From contig NZ_CP129212.1 of assembly GCF_030413175.1 (NCBI RefSeq), forward strand, positions 2,356,001-2,420,000: DNA of 64,000 bases, written 5' to 3'. Every line of letters begins with the position of its first letter. The stretch's first letter is position 1. The notes beneath the pieces were generated by a model. That model saw only the letters and a list, made by a program, of their open reading frames with translations. It had not been told where the DNA came from and searched no databases. Shown piece after piece: positions 51,044 to 60,594 of the stretch. Source of the stretch: Bradyrhizobium roseum. GTDB lineage: Bacteria; Pseudomonadota; Alphaproteobacteria; Rhizobiales; Xanthobacteraceae. Position numbers and translations under genes: made by a program.

Positions 51044-51829
51044 ATGCGCGATCGCCTGATCTTCACCAGCCAGTTCATCTTCACCCTGCTCGTCGCCGGA
51101 TTTCTGGTGGTGCCTGCGATCCTGTCGATCTCTGCCGGCGTCACGGTGAACTACTTTCGCGGCATCCAGTCCGGCATCACCCTGCAATGGGTCGTGCAGG
51201 TGTGGCAGCTCTATGCCGGTACCATCCTGCTGTCGTTCGTCGTCGCTTTTGCGACGCTCGCGGTAACACTCGTTGTCGGTGTGCCGGCCGCTTATGCCTT
51301 GCACGTGCGGGGCGGCCGCTTTTCGCGGATCGTCGAGGAGATCATCACTCTGCCCCTGGCGGTTCCTGGCCTCGCCATTGCGCTGGCGTTGCTCCTGACT
51401 TACGGCGGTTTCGGTGATTTTCGCCGCTCCTGGTTATTCATCCTCGTCGGCCATGTCATCTTCACCATGCCCTTCATGGTGCGATCGGTCATGGCCGTGT
51501 TCGCGACCGTTGACATCAAGACGCTGGACGAGGGCGCGGCGTCGCTCGGCGCATCGCCGTGGCGGCGTTTTCGCGATGTGATCGTGCCCAACGCGCTGCC
51601 CGGCATTTTGGCGGGCAGCCTGATGGTGGTGACGCTGTCGCTCGGTGAATTCAACCTGACCTGGATGCTGCACACGCCATTGACCAAGACGTTGCCGATC
51701 GGCCTCGCCGATAGTTATGCCTCGATGCGCCTGGAGGTGGCCTCGGCCTATACGTTGATCTTCTTCGTGATGATCATTCCGCTGCTGGTTGCCATGCAAT
51801 TGTTTGCCGAGAAGGGACAGAAGAGATGA
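51044..51829 (+). CDS. ABC transporter permease (PotC-like)
   Basis: A 261-residue inner-membrane protein with about six hydrophobic segments; the permease loop is DEGAASLGASPWRRFRDVIV. ATG 51044 is four bases after the first permease's stop; the frame's earlier start at 50990 is inside that gene. The stop overlaps the ATPase start (ATGA). Confidence 0.85.
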   Translation: MRDRLIFTSQFIFTLLVAGFLVVPAILSISAGVTVNYFRGIQSGITLQWVVQVWQLYAGTILLSFVVAFATLAVTLVVGVPAAYALHVRGGRFSRIVEEIITLPLAVPGLAIALALLLTYGGFGDFRRSWLFILVGHVIFTMPFMVRSVMAVFATVDIKTLDEGAASLGASPWRRFRDVIVPNALPGILAGSLMVVTLSLGEFNLTWMLHTPLTKTLPIGLADSYASMRLEVASAYTLIFFVMIIPLLVAMQLFAEKGQKR

Positions 51830-52887
51830 ATGCACAGGCCGGACACGGCGCATCGGTGCATATCGAGGCCTGCGGCAAGACCTTTGCGGACGGAACGCGC
51901 GCGCTCGAACCAGCAACGCTGGACATCGCCCGCGGCGAGACGCTGGTGCTGCTTGGCCCCTCCGGCTGCGGCAAGACCACCATGCTGCGCATCATCGCGG
52001 GGCTCGAGTTGCCGGACGCCGGTGGCAAGGTGCTTTTCGACGGCAAGGACATGACGGCGGTGCCGATCGAGCGTCGCAACGTCGGCATGGTGTTCCAGTC
52101 CTACGCGCTTTTTCCCAACATGACCGTCTCGGACAATATCGGCTATGGCCTGAAGATACGTGGGATGCCGGCGAAGGAGCGGGCGGCGCGCGTCGCCGAA
52201 CTGGTGGCGCTGACCAATATCTCAGGTCTTGAAAATCGCCGCATCGACCAGCTGTCGGGCGGCCAGCGGCAGCGCGTCGCGCTCGCCCGCGCGGTTGCGA
52301 TCCGGCCAGGCATCCTGCTCCTCGATGAGCCGCTGACCGCGCTCGACGCCGCGCTGCGTGACCGTCTGCGCGGCGAACTGAACCGCCTGCTGCGTGCGCT
52401 GGGCATCACCACGATTTACGTCACCCACGATCAGTCCGAGGCCATGGAGCTCGGCGATCGTGTGGTCGTCATGCAGAAGGGGGCGATTGCCCAGATCGGC
52501 ACGCCGCGCGAGATCTATTTTACACCGCGAAATCGCTTCGTGGCCGAATTCATTGGCGCTGCGAATATCGTCGAGGCCCCTGTCGAGGGCGGCAACCTGG
52601 TGTTGCCGGGCGGGCGGCAGCCGATTCACGGCGATATGGACATGCCGGCCGCGGTTGCGATGATCCGCCCCGAAACCATCCGCGTGACGGCGTCCGAAAA
52701 TGCGCCGCTTTCGGGCATCATCGACAGCGTCAGCTTCGTTGGTGACAGGCAACGGCTGGTCGTCAATGGTGCGTCCAACAAGTTGCTCACCATCGATGCG
52801 CCGAATACGGTTCACGTCACGCCCGGGGAACGGATCGGATTGTCAATTTCGCCGGACGCCATACGCTTGTTGCCGCCCGAGAACTGA
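51826..52887 (+). CDS. ABC transporter ATP-binding protein (PotA/FbpC/UgpC type)
   Basis: A 353-residue ATPase. Walker A is GPSGCGKTT, the signature LSGGQRQRVALAR and Walker B ILLLDEPLTALD; the H-loop is VTHDQSEAMEL. The last third (TOBE domain, from about 280: AVAMIRPETIRVTASENAPL) is the regulatory domain of PotA/UgpC importers. It couples to the two upstream permeases. A phosphodiesterase gene follows eight bases later. Confidence 0.88.
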   Translation: MNAQAGHGASVHIEACGKTFADGTRALEPATLDIARGETLVLLGPSGCGKTTMLRIIAGLELPDAGGKVLFDGKDMTAVPIERRNVGMVFQSYALFPNMTVSDNIGYGLKIRGMPAKERAARVAELVALTNISGLENRRIDQLSGGQRQRVALARAVAIRPGILLLDEPLTALDAALRDRLRGELNRLLRALGITTIYVTHDQSEAMELGDRVVVMQKGAIAQIGTPREIYFTPRNRFVAEFIGAANIVEAPVEGGNLVLPGGRQPIHGDMDMPAAVAMIRPETIRVTASENAPLSGIIDSVSFVGDRQRLVVNGASNKLLTIDAPNTVHVTPGERIGLSISPDAIRLLPPEN

Positions 52888-52895
52888 GAAGGTCG

Positions 52896-53735
52896 ATGTC
52901 GCCAAAACCAGTCCATATTGCCCAGATTTCCGATCTGCACATCAAGCCGCCGGGATCGCTTGCCTATGGCAGGGTCGATACCGCCAAGGCGCTGGAACGC
53001 TGCGTTGCGGCGCTGAACGAATTCGATCCTACGCCGGATTTCGTGGTGATATCGGGCGATCTGGCGGACACGCCGACGTCAGAGGAATATCAATACCTCA
53101 TGCGGCTGCTGGCGCCACTCAAGCTTCCGTTTGCCGGTATCCCCGGCAATCACGACTCGCGCGAGCTGATGCGGGCCGCGTTTCCCTCCGCTTGCTATGC
53201 TTTTGCATTTGGGGCGCTCAACCAGAGAGTCGAGGTCGCCGGCCTCGATCTGCTGTTGCTGGATTCAAGCGTCTACCGCAACCCGCACGGTGAGCTCGAC
53301 GGGCCGACGCTGCAGTGGCTCGACGAGACGCTGGCTGCATCGCCGGACCGCCCGGCGCTCTTGTTCTTGCATCATCCGCCATTCAAGGCGGGGATCTGGC
53401 ACATGGATCGGCAGAATCTCCTCAACGCAGCGGACCTCGCGCCCATCGTGCGCCGCCATCCCCGCGTGCAATTGATCGCGACGGGGCACATCCATCGCGC
53501 CACCCTGACGATGTTTGCGGGCGTGCCGACGACAATCTGCCCGGCTCCGAACCATGCCGTCGATCTCGACCTCGTCGAACGGCTTCCGCCTTCCTTCAGG
53601 ATCGAGCCGCCCGCCTTCCACCTCCACGCCTGGTTTCCGGGCGAGGGATATGGCACCGTCGTAACCCATCAGGTGCCCATCGGGAGTTTTGACGGCCCGC
53701 ATCCGTTTTTCGCGGCTGATGGAAAGCTGTTGTGA
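52896..53735 (+). CDS. cyclic/glycero-phosphodiesterase of the metallophosphoesterase family (GpdQ/CpdA-like)
   Basis: A 279-residue calcineurin-fold enzyme. All metal-binding motifs are present: AQISDLHI, VISGDLADT, PGNHDSRE, LFLHHPPF and TGHIHRATL. GpdQ and CpdA of this group cleave glycerophosphodiesters or cAMP. It begins eight bases after the ABC ATPase, so it is the last gene of the importer operon, which suggests that the imported compound carries a phosphodiester. There is no signal peptide, so it is cytoplasmic. Confidence 0.85.
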   Translation: MSPKPVHIAQISDLHIKPPGSLAYGRVDTAKALERCVAALNEFDPTPDFVVISGDLADTPTSEEYQYLMRLLAPLKLPFAGIPGNHDSRELMRAAFPSACYAFAFGALNQRVEVAGLDLLLLDSSVYRNPHGELDGPTLQWLDETLAASPDRPALLFLHHPPFKAGIWHMDRQNLLNAADLAPIVRRHPRVQLIATGHIHRATLTMFAGVPTTICPAPNHAVDLDLVERLPPSFRIEPPAFHLHAWFPGEGYGTVVTHQVPIGSFDGPHPFFAADGKLL

Positions 53736-53946
53736 GATGAAGGCAAGCCCCCTCGTGTCCCGGACGCGCTGAGCGCTCCGATCTGTCGCCAATGTCTTCG
53801 AGATTTTGTGTTCAGGCCCTGCGGAGCGGGGGCGAAAAGGCCACTTCGGCTGCGTCCCGGTCGAGATTCGGCGGGCCGCATTGCCATCCGGGGCGCGGAA
53901 GGGCAATCATTCCCCAAATGATTGCGGCCCAAGGGAGAAACTCCAA

Positions 53947-54915
53947 ATGCGAATGCTTTATTGGCTGTTTCCGGCGCTCGCGCTGCTCTCGAGCTACCCG
54001 GCGGTCGCACAAGGGACCTATGCGGACCGGCCGATCAAGATGATCGTGCCGCTGGCAGCGGCGAGCGCCGTCGATGTCGCGGCGCGGATCGTTACCCAGA
54101 AAATGGCTGACAATATGGGTCAGCAATTCGTGATTCTGAACCAGCCCGGCGCGTCGGGGATGATCGGGGCGGAGGCCGTCGCCCGCGCCGAACCGGACGG
54201 CTATACGATCGGCGGGTTCAACGACAGCATCATGACAATGGTGCCCAACCTTCAGTCTAGAATGCGCTGGGACATTCTAAAGGACTTCGAGCCGGTGTCG
54301 CTGGTGGCGACGGTGGAGTGGGGGCTGATTGTCAACAATCAGAGCAGCTTCAGGAGCGCGGCGGACCTGATCGCGGCCGCCAAGGCGGCGCCCGGCAAGA
54401 TAGACTACGGCTCGGGGGGGCCGGGAAGCCCGCAGCATCTGGCGATGGCGATGTTCGCGTCCGCTGCCGGCATCTCGCTGACGCACGTGCCCTACAAGGG
54501 CGCCACGCAGGCTGCCACGGACATCGCCTCCGGCCAGATCCCCGTCGGCTTCCAGGGTCTCGGGACGGTGGCTGCAATGGTGCGCGGCGGCCAGCTGAGG
54601 CTGATCGGTGTAACCACCGAAAAGAGGTTGCCGCAATTCCCAGATGTGCCGACGGTCTCGGAGTCCGGTCTGCCCGGCTTCTTCTTCAACTCATGGTTCG
54701 CAATTCTGGCGCCGGCCGGCACCCCGAAGCACATCATTGTCCGCCTGAATGCCGAGGCGGTGAAGGCGGTCGGCGATCCCGAGGTGCGGCGCAAGCTTGA
54801 AGAGCTGGGCTTTGCGGTGCGCGGCAGTTCAGCAGAAGATCTGCGCGCCATGACGCGCGATCAACTCGCCAAATACGAGCGCGTGATCCGGGAAACGGGC
54901 ATCGCCAAGGAGTAG
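53947..54915 (+). CDS. Bug-family (tripartite tricarboxylate transporter) substrate-binding protein
   Basis: A 322-residue periplasmic receptor. The signal peptide is about 1-22 (LFPALALLSSYPAVAQ). DRPIKMIVPLAAASAVDVAA, NQPGASGMIGAEAVARAEPD and the PGKIDYGSGGPGSPQHLAM stretch are characteristic of Bug/TctC proteins, which bind carboxylates. GGGAGAAAC precedes ATG 53947. No TctA/TctB membrane subunits are adjacent, as for most Bug 'orphans'. Confidence 0.87.
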   Translation: MRMLYWLFPALALLSSYPAVAQGTYADRPIKMIVPLAAASAVDVAARIVTQKMADNMGQQFVILNQPGASGMIGAEAVARAEPDGYTIGGFNDSIMTMVPNLQSRMRWDILKDFEPVSLVATVEWGLIVNNQSSFRSAADLIAAAKAAPGKIDYGSGGPGSPQHLAMAMFASAAGISLTHVPYKGATQAATDIASGQIPVGFQGLGTVAAMVRGGQLRLIGVTTEKRLPQFPDVPTVSESGLPGFFFNSWFAILAPAGTPKHIIVRLNAEAVKAVGDPEVRRKLEELGFAVRGSSAEDLRAMTRDQLAKYERVIRETGIAKE

Positions 54916-55241
54916 CCGCAGGGCGCATGGCGTCGCCGATCGGCATCGTGATCGGGGCTCGCTGTCCCCCCCGGGTGGGCACGCGTCGCGCCGCAGACCA
55001 CCTCCAGCGCCCTGACCGCCGCGGAAGCGGGGCTGATCTGCATTCGCCAGTTGCATGACATGCCGTTTGGTATGAGAAACTTGGTTGTGCTTAGATGAGT
55101 TGCCTTCCGATTCCCCTCACTCAGAGACCACGCCGACGCATGGCCTGCCTTAGCACGCCCACAATCCTCGACAGACGACGTAAAGGCTTGTTCGTCCATG
55201 AACTTTCGCTAGTCTGAATAAGTGGATGGAGGAAGCCGAGG
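54916..55241. other. 326-base gap with no supported gene
   Basis: Only short, unconvincing frames are present. The right end holds the ribosome site GGAGGAAG (about 55229-55236) of the following GTG start. No terminator, tRNA or repeat was recognised. Confidence 0.5.
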
Positions 55242-58200
55242 GTGTCTTGCCAGGTCTGTTCGTCGACGCTGAGAGCTGGCGACCTGTTCTGCTCTGCATG
55301 CGGCGCGGTTGTCCCCAACAATCCGTCTAGACCGCCCGTATCTGAAGCGCGGGGCCGTATTGCGGGCGAGCGGAAATTCCTTACCGTGCTCTGCTCCGAC
55401 CTGCAGCGCTCGACCGATCTGATTTCGGACCTCGATCCCGAAGAAGCGATCTCGCGGCTCGAGCCGGCCCTGATCGCGATGCGGACCGCCGTTCGCCGCA
55501 ACCGCGGGATCGTCAGCAAGGAGGGCGGTGACGGACTGATTGCGCTGTTTGGCGCTCCGCACGCGGACGACAACCACGCCGTGATGGCCTGTCACGCGGC
55601 CATAGAGGTCGTGAGGCGGATCAAGCTGCTGGAAGATCCACGTCTTCACGTCCGGATCGGTCTTCACTCCGGCTATGTTGTCGCGCATGTCATCGAAGCC
55701 GATTTCTCTTCCATCTATGAAGCAGGCGGACCGGCGGTCCACCTGGTAAAGCGGATCGAAAGCGCGGCGCAGGCCGGACAGATCCTGGCATCGGAGTCGA
55801 GCCAGACACTGGCGACCGGAATCGTAACGTTTAATCCCTTGCCGCCGAAACGGTTGGAGGGATTCCCCGCCCCGGTGCCCTGTTACGAGGTCGTCGGAAT
55901 CAGTGGGATGAGCCGCTGGCGCGCCCGCTCGATGGCCGGTCTTTCGTCCTTTGTCGGCCGCAACGAGCAGATTTCGCAGTTGGAGCGCGCGGCGCAGGCC
56001 ATCGGCCCTTCCGGGAAGATCGCCGCCGTGGTGGGAACGGCCGGAATAGGAAAATCCCGTGTGGTCCATGAACTCGTGGACACCCTCCGGCAACGTGACT
56101 GGCAAGTCATCGAGGCCGAGTGCAATCCGCTCGAACAGTCGGTCCCGTATGCGTTGGTGAAAAGGCTTGTTCAAAACGCGCTCCAGGCGGGCGGTCTTCC
56201 CCTCGCGGACTACCTCGAGCCCGTCAGCGAATCCACGCTGGCACACAGCGAACTTTGGCCCGTGGCACTGAATTCCGTTCTCGACCAACTGGTCGGGGAT
56301 CCGCGCTGGCGCGACCTCGAGCCGTTGCTGCGACGGCGCGTCATCATCGATGCTGTTCGCAATGTGCTGGATCGGTTGGTCTCGTCGCGGCCTACGGTGT
56401 TGTTGCTGGAGGATTTGCACTGGATCGATGGCCAGAGCGAGACGGTCATCGAAGCGCTGATGTCGCTTGCGGCTAGCCGGCCGCTGCTGGTGCTGCTGAC
56501 CTGGCGGACCGAGTATACGCCGAACTGGCTTGAGGATCTCGATGTATTGCGAATCTGGCTTCGGTCGCTCGACGCGGCCGCGGCCAATGCACTGCTCGAC
56601 AGCCTGCTCGGCACGGCTGCCGGTATCGATGCGCTCAAGGCCCGTATCCTCCGACATACCGGACAAATCCCGCTCTTTATCGAGGAGGTCGTCCGGCAGC
56701 TCATCGATCGCCGCGCCACCGGCGGCGCCGACGTATCTTGGGACATGCTCGAAATCCCTCCCACCGTTCAGGGCGTGATCGCGTCGCGCATCGATCGTTT
56801 GCCGAAAGAAGACAAGGCGCTGCTGCAGCTTGCGTCTGTTCTCGGGCCAAGGATATCGCCAAGCCTGCTTGCTGCGGTGACGGGGATGCCGGTGGCGCAG
56901 CTGCAAAGCCGGCTCTGGTCGCTGGAGATCCTCGATTTTCTCGAGGAGGCCCGCTCGGTCGCATCGGTCGAGTATGTCTTTGCCCATGATCTCATTCGCG
57001 AGGTTGCCTACGAGTCGATCCTCCGCTCACAGCGGGAAGTGCTGCACCGCCGGATTCTGACGGCTCTGGAAATGACATCAGTCGGGCGGGAGGAAGATGT
57101 CGCGGAAGCGCTTTGCCATCATGCGGTCAAGGCCCAGGACTGGGCAAAGGCCGACCGCTATGCCCATCTCGCCGCGAGGAAGGCATTTGCGAGATCGGCG
57201 TTCCGGGACGCCACGGAATATTTCAAGATTGCGATGGACGCGGTGGACAAGCAGCCGGAATCGACGGCGCGCGAGCAACGGGCGATCGACCTTCGCATCG
57301 AAGCGCGGCTGGCGTTCGTGTCGTTCGGAAGCATCGAGGAATGGTTTGGTCTCGGTCAGGACGGCGAGGCGCGCTCCAAACAGATCGGCGATGAGGGCAG
57401 GCGGCTTGCTTCAATCGCGATGCGGGCGGCGGCGCTCAATTTCTACGGAACGCCCTATGAAGCGATCGCGGTGGCGGAAGAAGCGGTTGCCCTGGCCAAC
57501 CGGTTGCATGACGGGCGCTGGCTCGGCTTTGTCGAATACGGCCTTGGCCAGTCCTATTTTCTCGCCGGGCGATTTCGGGACGCAGGGCGGCATCTCGCCA
57601 AGGCGGTCGCGCTGCTCACGAGCGCGCCGGAAAACGTTCCGCCGGGAACGACGGGATCCAGCCTCCTGGTGCTCTGCTACATGATGAGCGCCATGGTTCA
57701 TGCCTGGATGGGCGAATTCGATCAGGCCGAGCGCTTCTCCGAGGAAGCGGGCATCCTGGCCGAAACGACCGACCGTTCCTACGATACGATCGCTGCAGAC
57801 TATGGCCGCGGCATCGTGCAGATGTTGCGCGGCGATCTTGACGAGGCCGAGGCTGCTCTCGATCAGGCGTTTCGCGTTTCGCGCGAAAGCGAGGCGCGCC
57901 TGTTTCGGCCTCTGATCATGAGTGCGCTTGGAAACGTCTACTCGCAGCAGGAGCGCGCCGAACTCGCGACCGAGATCCTGCTGCAGGCCAAGGACGAGGC
58001 CGACAAGATTGGTCATGAAACCAGCAAGGTGGCGGTCCCGGCCTATCTCGGCGCGGCCTATGGTCAGCTTGGCGATGTCCAGCACGGGCTGGCGCTCCTG
58101 CGTGCCTGCCAGGCCAGCGCGAGACAGAAGGGGTATGCGGGCATCGAGGCGCTCGCGATGAGCGCCGAGGCAAATATTCTTGCGACCCAGGGAGGACACA

Positions 58201-58436
58201 TGCTGGAAGAGGCGATGGCCTCCCTGCAGCGGACCATCGAATTCACGGCAAGGCTCGAAGCCTTGCCGCTGCTGGGTGCGGCCAAGGGAGTGCGGGCCCG
58301 GCTGCTGGCGGCCTCGGGGCGAACGGACGAGGCGAGGGAGGAGCTGATCCAGGCCATCACACTGTTCGACCAATCAAAAATGACTGTACATCTCCAGCGT
58401 GCTAAAGCGGACCTCTCCAAGTTTTCCGATATTTGA
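55242..58436 (+). CDS. zinc-ribbon / class III cyclase-like / AAA ATPase / TPR signalling protein
   Basis: A 1064-residue cytoplasmic protein from GTG 55242. It has a zinc ribbon (C3, C6, C17, C20), a class III cyclase-like domain (about 45-220), an AAA/NACHT-like ATPase (Walker A GTAGIGKS at 265-272; Walker B LLLEDLHWID about 390-400) and a long TPR half (about 600-1064). The cyclase metal Asps D53 (CSDLQRST) and D97 (GGDGL) are kept. The usual Val-Asn-x-Ala-Ala-Arg stretch reads VHLVKR, losing the transition-state Asn, so activity is doubtful. Such proteins are abundant in Bradyrhizobium. Confidence 0.83.
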   Translation: MSCQVCSSTLRAGDLFCSACGAVVPNNPSRPPVSEARGRIAGERKFLTVLCSDLQRSTDLISDLDPEEAISRLEPALIAMRTAVRRNRGIVSKEGGDGLIALFGAPHADDNHAVMACHAAIEVVRRIKLLEDPRLHVRIGLHSGYVVAHVIEADFSSIYEAGGPAVHLVKRIESAAQAGQILASESSQTLATGIVTFNPLPPKRLEGFPAPVPCYEVVGISGMSRWRARSMAGLSSFVGRNEQISQLERAAQAIGPSGKIAAVVGTAGIGKSRVVHELVDTLRQRDWQVIEAECNPLEQSVPYALVKRLVQNALQAGGLPLADYLEPVSESTLAHSELWPVALNSVLDQLVGDPRWRDLEPLLRRRVIIDAVRNVLDRLVSSRPTVLLLEDLHWIDGQSETVIEALMSLAASRPLLVLLTWRTEYTPNWLEDLDVLRIWLRSLDAAAANALLDSLLGTAAGIDALKARILRHTGQIPLFIEEVVRQLIDRRATGGADVSWDMLEIPPTVQGVIASRIDRLPKEDKALLQLASVLGPRISPSLLAAVTGMPVAQLQSRLWSLEILDFLEEARSVASVEYVFAHDLIREVAYESILRSQREVLHRRILTALEMTSVGREEDVAEALCHHAVKAQDWAKADRYAHLAARKAFARSAFRDATEYFKIAMDAVDKQPESTAREQRAIDLRIEARLAFVSFGSIEEWFGLGQDGEARSKQIGDEGRRLASIAMRAAALNFYGTPYEAIAVAEEAVALANRLHDGRWLGFVEYGLGQSYFLAGRFRDAGRHLAKAVALLTSAPENVPPGTTGSSLLVLCYMMSAMVHAWMGEFDQAERFSEEAGILAETTDRSYDTIAADYGRGIVQMLRGDLDEAEAALDQAFRVSRESEARLFRPLIMSALGNVYSQQERAELATEILLQAKDEADKIGHETSKVAVPAYLGAAYGQLGDVQHGLALLRACQASARQKGYAGIEALAMSAEANILATQGGHMLEEAMASLQRTIEFTARLEALPLLGAAKGVRARLLAASGRTDEAREELIQAITLFDQSKMTVHLQRAKADLSKFSDI

Positions 58437-58441
58437 CATAA

Positions 58442-58461
58442 TATGGCCACGTTATGGCCAC
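58442..58461 (+). repeat. tandem TATGGCCAC, 11-base period
   Basis: TATGGCCAC occurs at 58442-58450 and 58453-58461. TGGCCA is itself palindromic. It lies between the cyclase-like gene and the 139-aa gene and could be an operator; no factor is known. Confidence 0.3.
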
Positions 58462-58497
58462 AGGCGATTAGCGCCGTTATTCAGGGGGAAGCAGGAA

Positions 58498-58917
58498 ATG
58501 GGCGGATTAAGTTATAGTGGAAAATTTGAAGAGCGCATCAATGAGTTGTATAGCGCGAAGAATATCGGCAAAACCGCAAAGAAATTCAAAGAGTACGAGA
58601 AGAAGAACGGCCCTTATGCGTTCGGGAAGTTCACGAAGGTTCTGGTGCCGAAGAAGGAAGACTGGGCTGACGAATCGGGCTCTACCGGCGGCCACGACCG
58701 GTGGGAAAAGCACTCCGGCGCCATTCCCAAGGCGATCCGCGACAAGATCACCGAGGTCATTTCAACCAACCTGAGGTCGGCCAAGCCGATGCCGCTGGTG
58801 CTGAAGGTCGGCGAGAACGTCGATGGGACGCATGATCTCAAGGTTCGGCTCTTTGCCCATAACGGCCAGATGCATATTGGACTCCACATGCTTTGTCCGA
58901 ATTCGTCGCTGAAATAA
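58498..58917 (+). CDS. hypothetical protein (139 aa)
   Basis: ATG 58498 has GGGGGAAGCAGGA upstream, and the product is of normal composition. A basic helical start (NELYSAKNIGKTAKKFKEYE) leads to a beta-rich C-terminal half (LVLKVGENVD, then VRLFAHNGQMHIGLHMLCP). No domain is recognised. It sits between a large signalling ATPase and a Crp-type regulator, but no common function can be inferred. Confidence 0.6.
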   Translation: MGGLSYSGKFEERINELYSAKNIGKTAKKFKEYEKKNGPYAFGKFTKVLVPKKEDWADESGSTGGHDRWEKHSGAIPKAIRDKITEVISTNLRSAKPMPLVLKVGENVDGTHDLKVRLFAHNGQMHIGLHMLCPNSSLK

Positions 58918-59153
58918 CTTTCCGGCGACGCAAATCAGATTGGCCGGCAGGATCTCCAGATCGTGCGGGCTTTTCTCTGTCGGCCGGCCATCGGGTTTCG
59001 GCAGGACGGAGAGGCCCGATTCTGCCCTTATGGCAGGCAATGGCGCTTTTTTCCGCCGTCAATTCGACGTGCCCGGTGCTTTCCGGTTGAAAAGCCGTTC
59101 CGCGTTGACTACGCAAGGGCTTGGAGTCCCGCGTTCCCTGGAGTTTGACTGGC

Positions 59154-59888
59154 GTGCCCCAACAAAGGACGGGTGATTCTCAGGGGTTCTCGAGCAGCAA
59201 GCTGTCGGTCTTGCGCAAGCATCCGATTTTTGCCGATCTTGAGCCGGAGGCTTTCGAGCAGCTCTGCCGCTACGCCAAGCACTCCACCCTGAAACGGGGA
59301 ACCACGCTGTTCTCCAAGGGTGATCCCGGCAACAGCCTGTACGCGGTGATCTCAGGCACGGTGAAGATGAGTATTTCATCACCGGACGGCCGCAATGCGA
59401 TCCTCAATATCGTTGGCCCCGGGGAGATCTTCGGCGAGATTGCGCTGCTCGATGGACAGCCCCGCTCGACCGACGCCATCGCCAACAGCACGTGCGAACT
59501 CTTCGTCATCGACCGGCGCGAATTCATCCCCTTTGTGAGGGCCCAGCCGGCGCTGGCCATGAAATTCATCGAGCTGCTTTGCGAGCGGTTGCGATCAACC
59601 AGCGATCAGGTCGAACAGATCATCCTCCAGAATCTGCCGGGACGGCTGGCCAGTGCGCTGCTTCGCCTGTCGGAAAAGCACAGCTCTGAGCTGCAGGGCC
59701 GGACCATCGCGATCACGCAGCAGGAGATCAGCGAGATGGTCGGCATGACCCGCGAGAGCATCAACAAGCAATTGCGCGCCTGGGCCGGCCGCGATTTGGT
59801 GCGCCTCGAGCACGGTGCGATCGTCGTGCTGAATGCCGAGGTGCTTCGTGATATGGCCGAGGCGGGGTCCGGTCACGACGGCGAATGA
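59154..59888 (+). CDS. Crp/Fnr-family transcriptional regulator
   Basis: A 244-residue regulator from GTG 59154. The cyclic-nucleotide-binding fold spans about 20-140 (GDPGNSLYAVISGTVKMSIS, then GEIFGEIALLDGQPRS), and the winged HTH spans about 165-230 (ITQQEISEMVGMTRESINKQ). The GEIALLDGQPRSTDA loop keeps the Arg that contacts cAMP-type ligands; no FNR iron-sulfur cysteines are seen. It lies next to the liv operon on the other strand. Confidence 0.85.
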   Translation: MPQQRTGDSQGFSSSKLSVLRKHPIFADLEPEAFEQLCRYAKHSTLKRGTTLFSKGDPGNSLYAVISGTVKMSISSPDGRNAILNIVGPGEIFGEIALLDGQPRSTDAIANSTCELFVIDRREFIPFVRAQPALAMKFIELLCERLRSTSDQVEQIILQNLPGRLASALLRLSEKHSSELQGRTIAITQQEISEMVGMTRESINKQLRAWAGRDLVRLEHGAIVVLNAEVLRDMAEAGSGHDGE

Positions 59889-59922
59889 CCGGCAGGCGCG
59901 CCAAAGCCAGGACGGGCCGGGA

Positions 59923-60594
59923 TCACGGACCGGCGGGCACGGGATTGGCGCCACGTTCGATCGTGAATTCCATGTCGATCAGGCCCCGCGAGTGATTCAG
60001 GTCCGATTGCGACATCAGCAAGGTTAGATCCTTGCCCTTGAGGGATGCCAGCACCTCGGACAGCCGTTCCGACAGCGCCGGTGCGATGCCTTCGAACGGC
60101 TCGTCGAGCAGCAGGCATTTGGTGCCGACGGCCAGCGCGCGACCGAGCGCGACCAGCTTTTGCTGTCCGCCGCTCAGCAACAACGCCTTGCGCTGGCGCA
60201 TCTCGGTCAGTTCGCCGATCATCTCATAGACAAACTCGAGCCGGGCCTTGCGGTCGAGATGTTTTGCGACCCATAGCGGCAGCATGATATTCTCCTCGAC
60301 CGTCAGCTGGGGCACCAGGCAGCGGTCTTCCGGCATGTAGCCGATGCCGAGTGCGGCGCGCGCATGGCGCGGACGGGACGCCAGGTCGCTGCCTTCGAAC
60401 TGCACCTTGCCCTTGACTGGCGTGAGATGTCCCATGATCGAACGCATCAGCGTGGTCTTGCCCGCGCCGTTGCGCCCGACCAGGCTGACCATGGCGCCCT
60501 TTGCGATGTGCATCGTGAAGCCGCGCAACGCCGGCATCGACTGGATTTCGACGACGAGATTGTCGATCGCGAGTAACGGCGCCGCATCGGTCAT
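59923..60594 (-). CDS. branched-chain amino-acid ABC transporter ATPase (LivF-like), unusual C-terminus
   Basis: A 223-residue ATPase. Walker A is GRNGAGKTT, the signature is LSGGQQKLVALGRAL (note K for R), and Walker B is CLLLDEPFEGIAP. After Walker B the usual LLVEQN H-loop region reads LLMSQSDLNHSR, and the protein ends soon after with a short tail. It overlaps LivG by four bases. It energises an importer of branched-chain amino acids or similar amides. Confidence 0.85.
   Translation of the reverse strand: MTDAAPLLAIDNLVVEIQSMPALRGFTMHIAKGAMVSLVGRNGAGKTTLMRSIMGHLTPVKGKVQFEGSDLASRPRHARAALGIGYMPEDRCLVPQLTVEENIMLPLWVAKHLDRKARLEFVYEMIGELTEMRQRKALLLSGGQQKLVALGRALAVGTKCLLLDEPFEGIAPALSERLSEVLASLKGKDLTLLMSQSDLNHSRGLIDMEFTIERGANPVPAGP

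Noticed and set aside
55209..56987. 592-codon minus-strand frame
   Set aside because: Mirror of the cyclase/ATPase gene, which has complete motifs.
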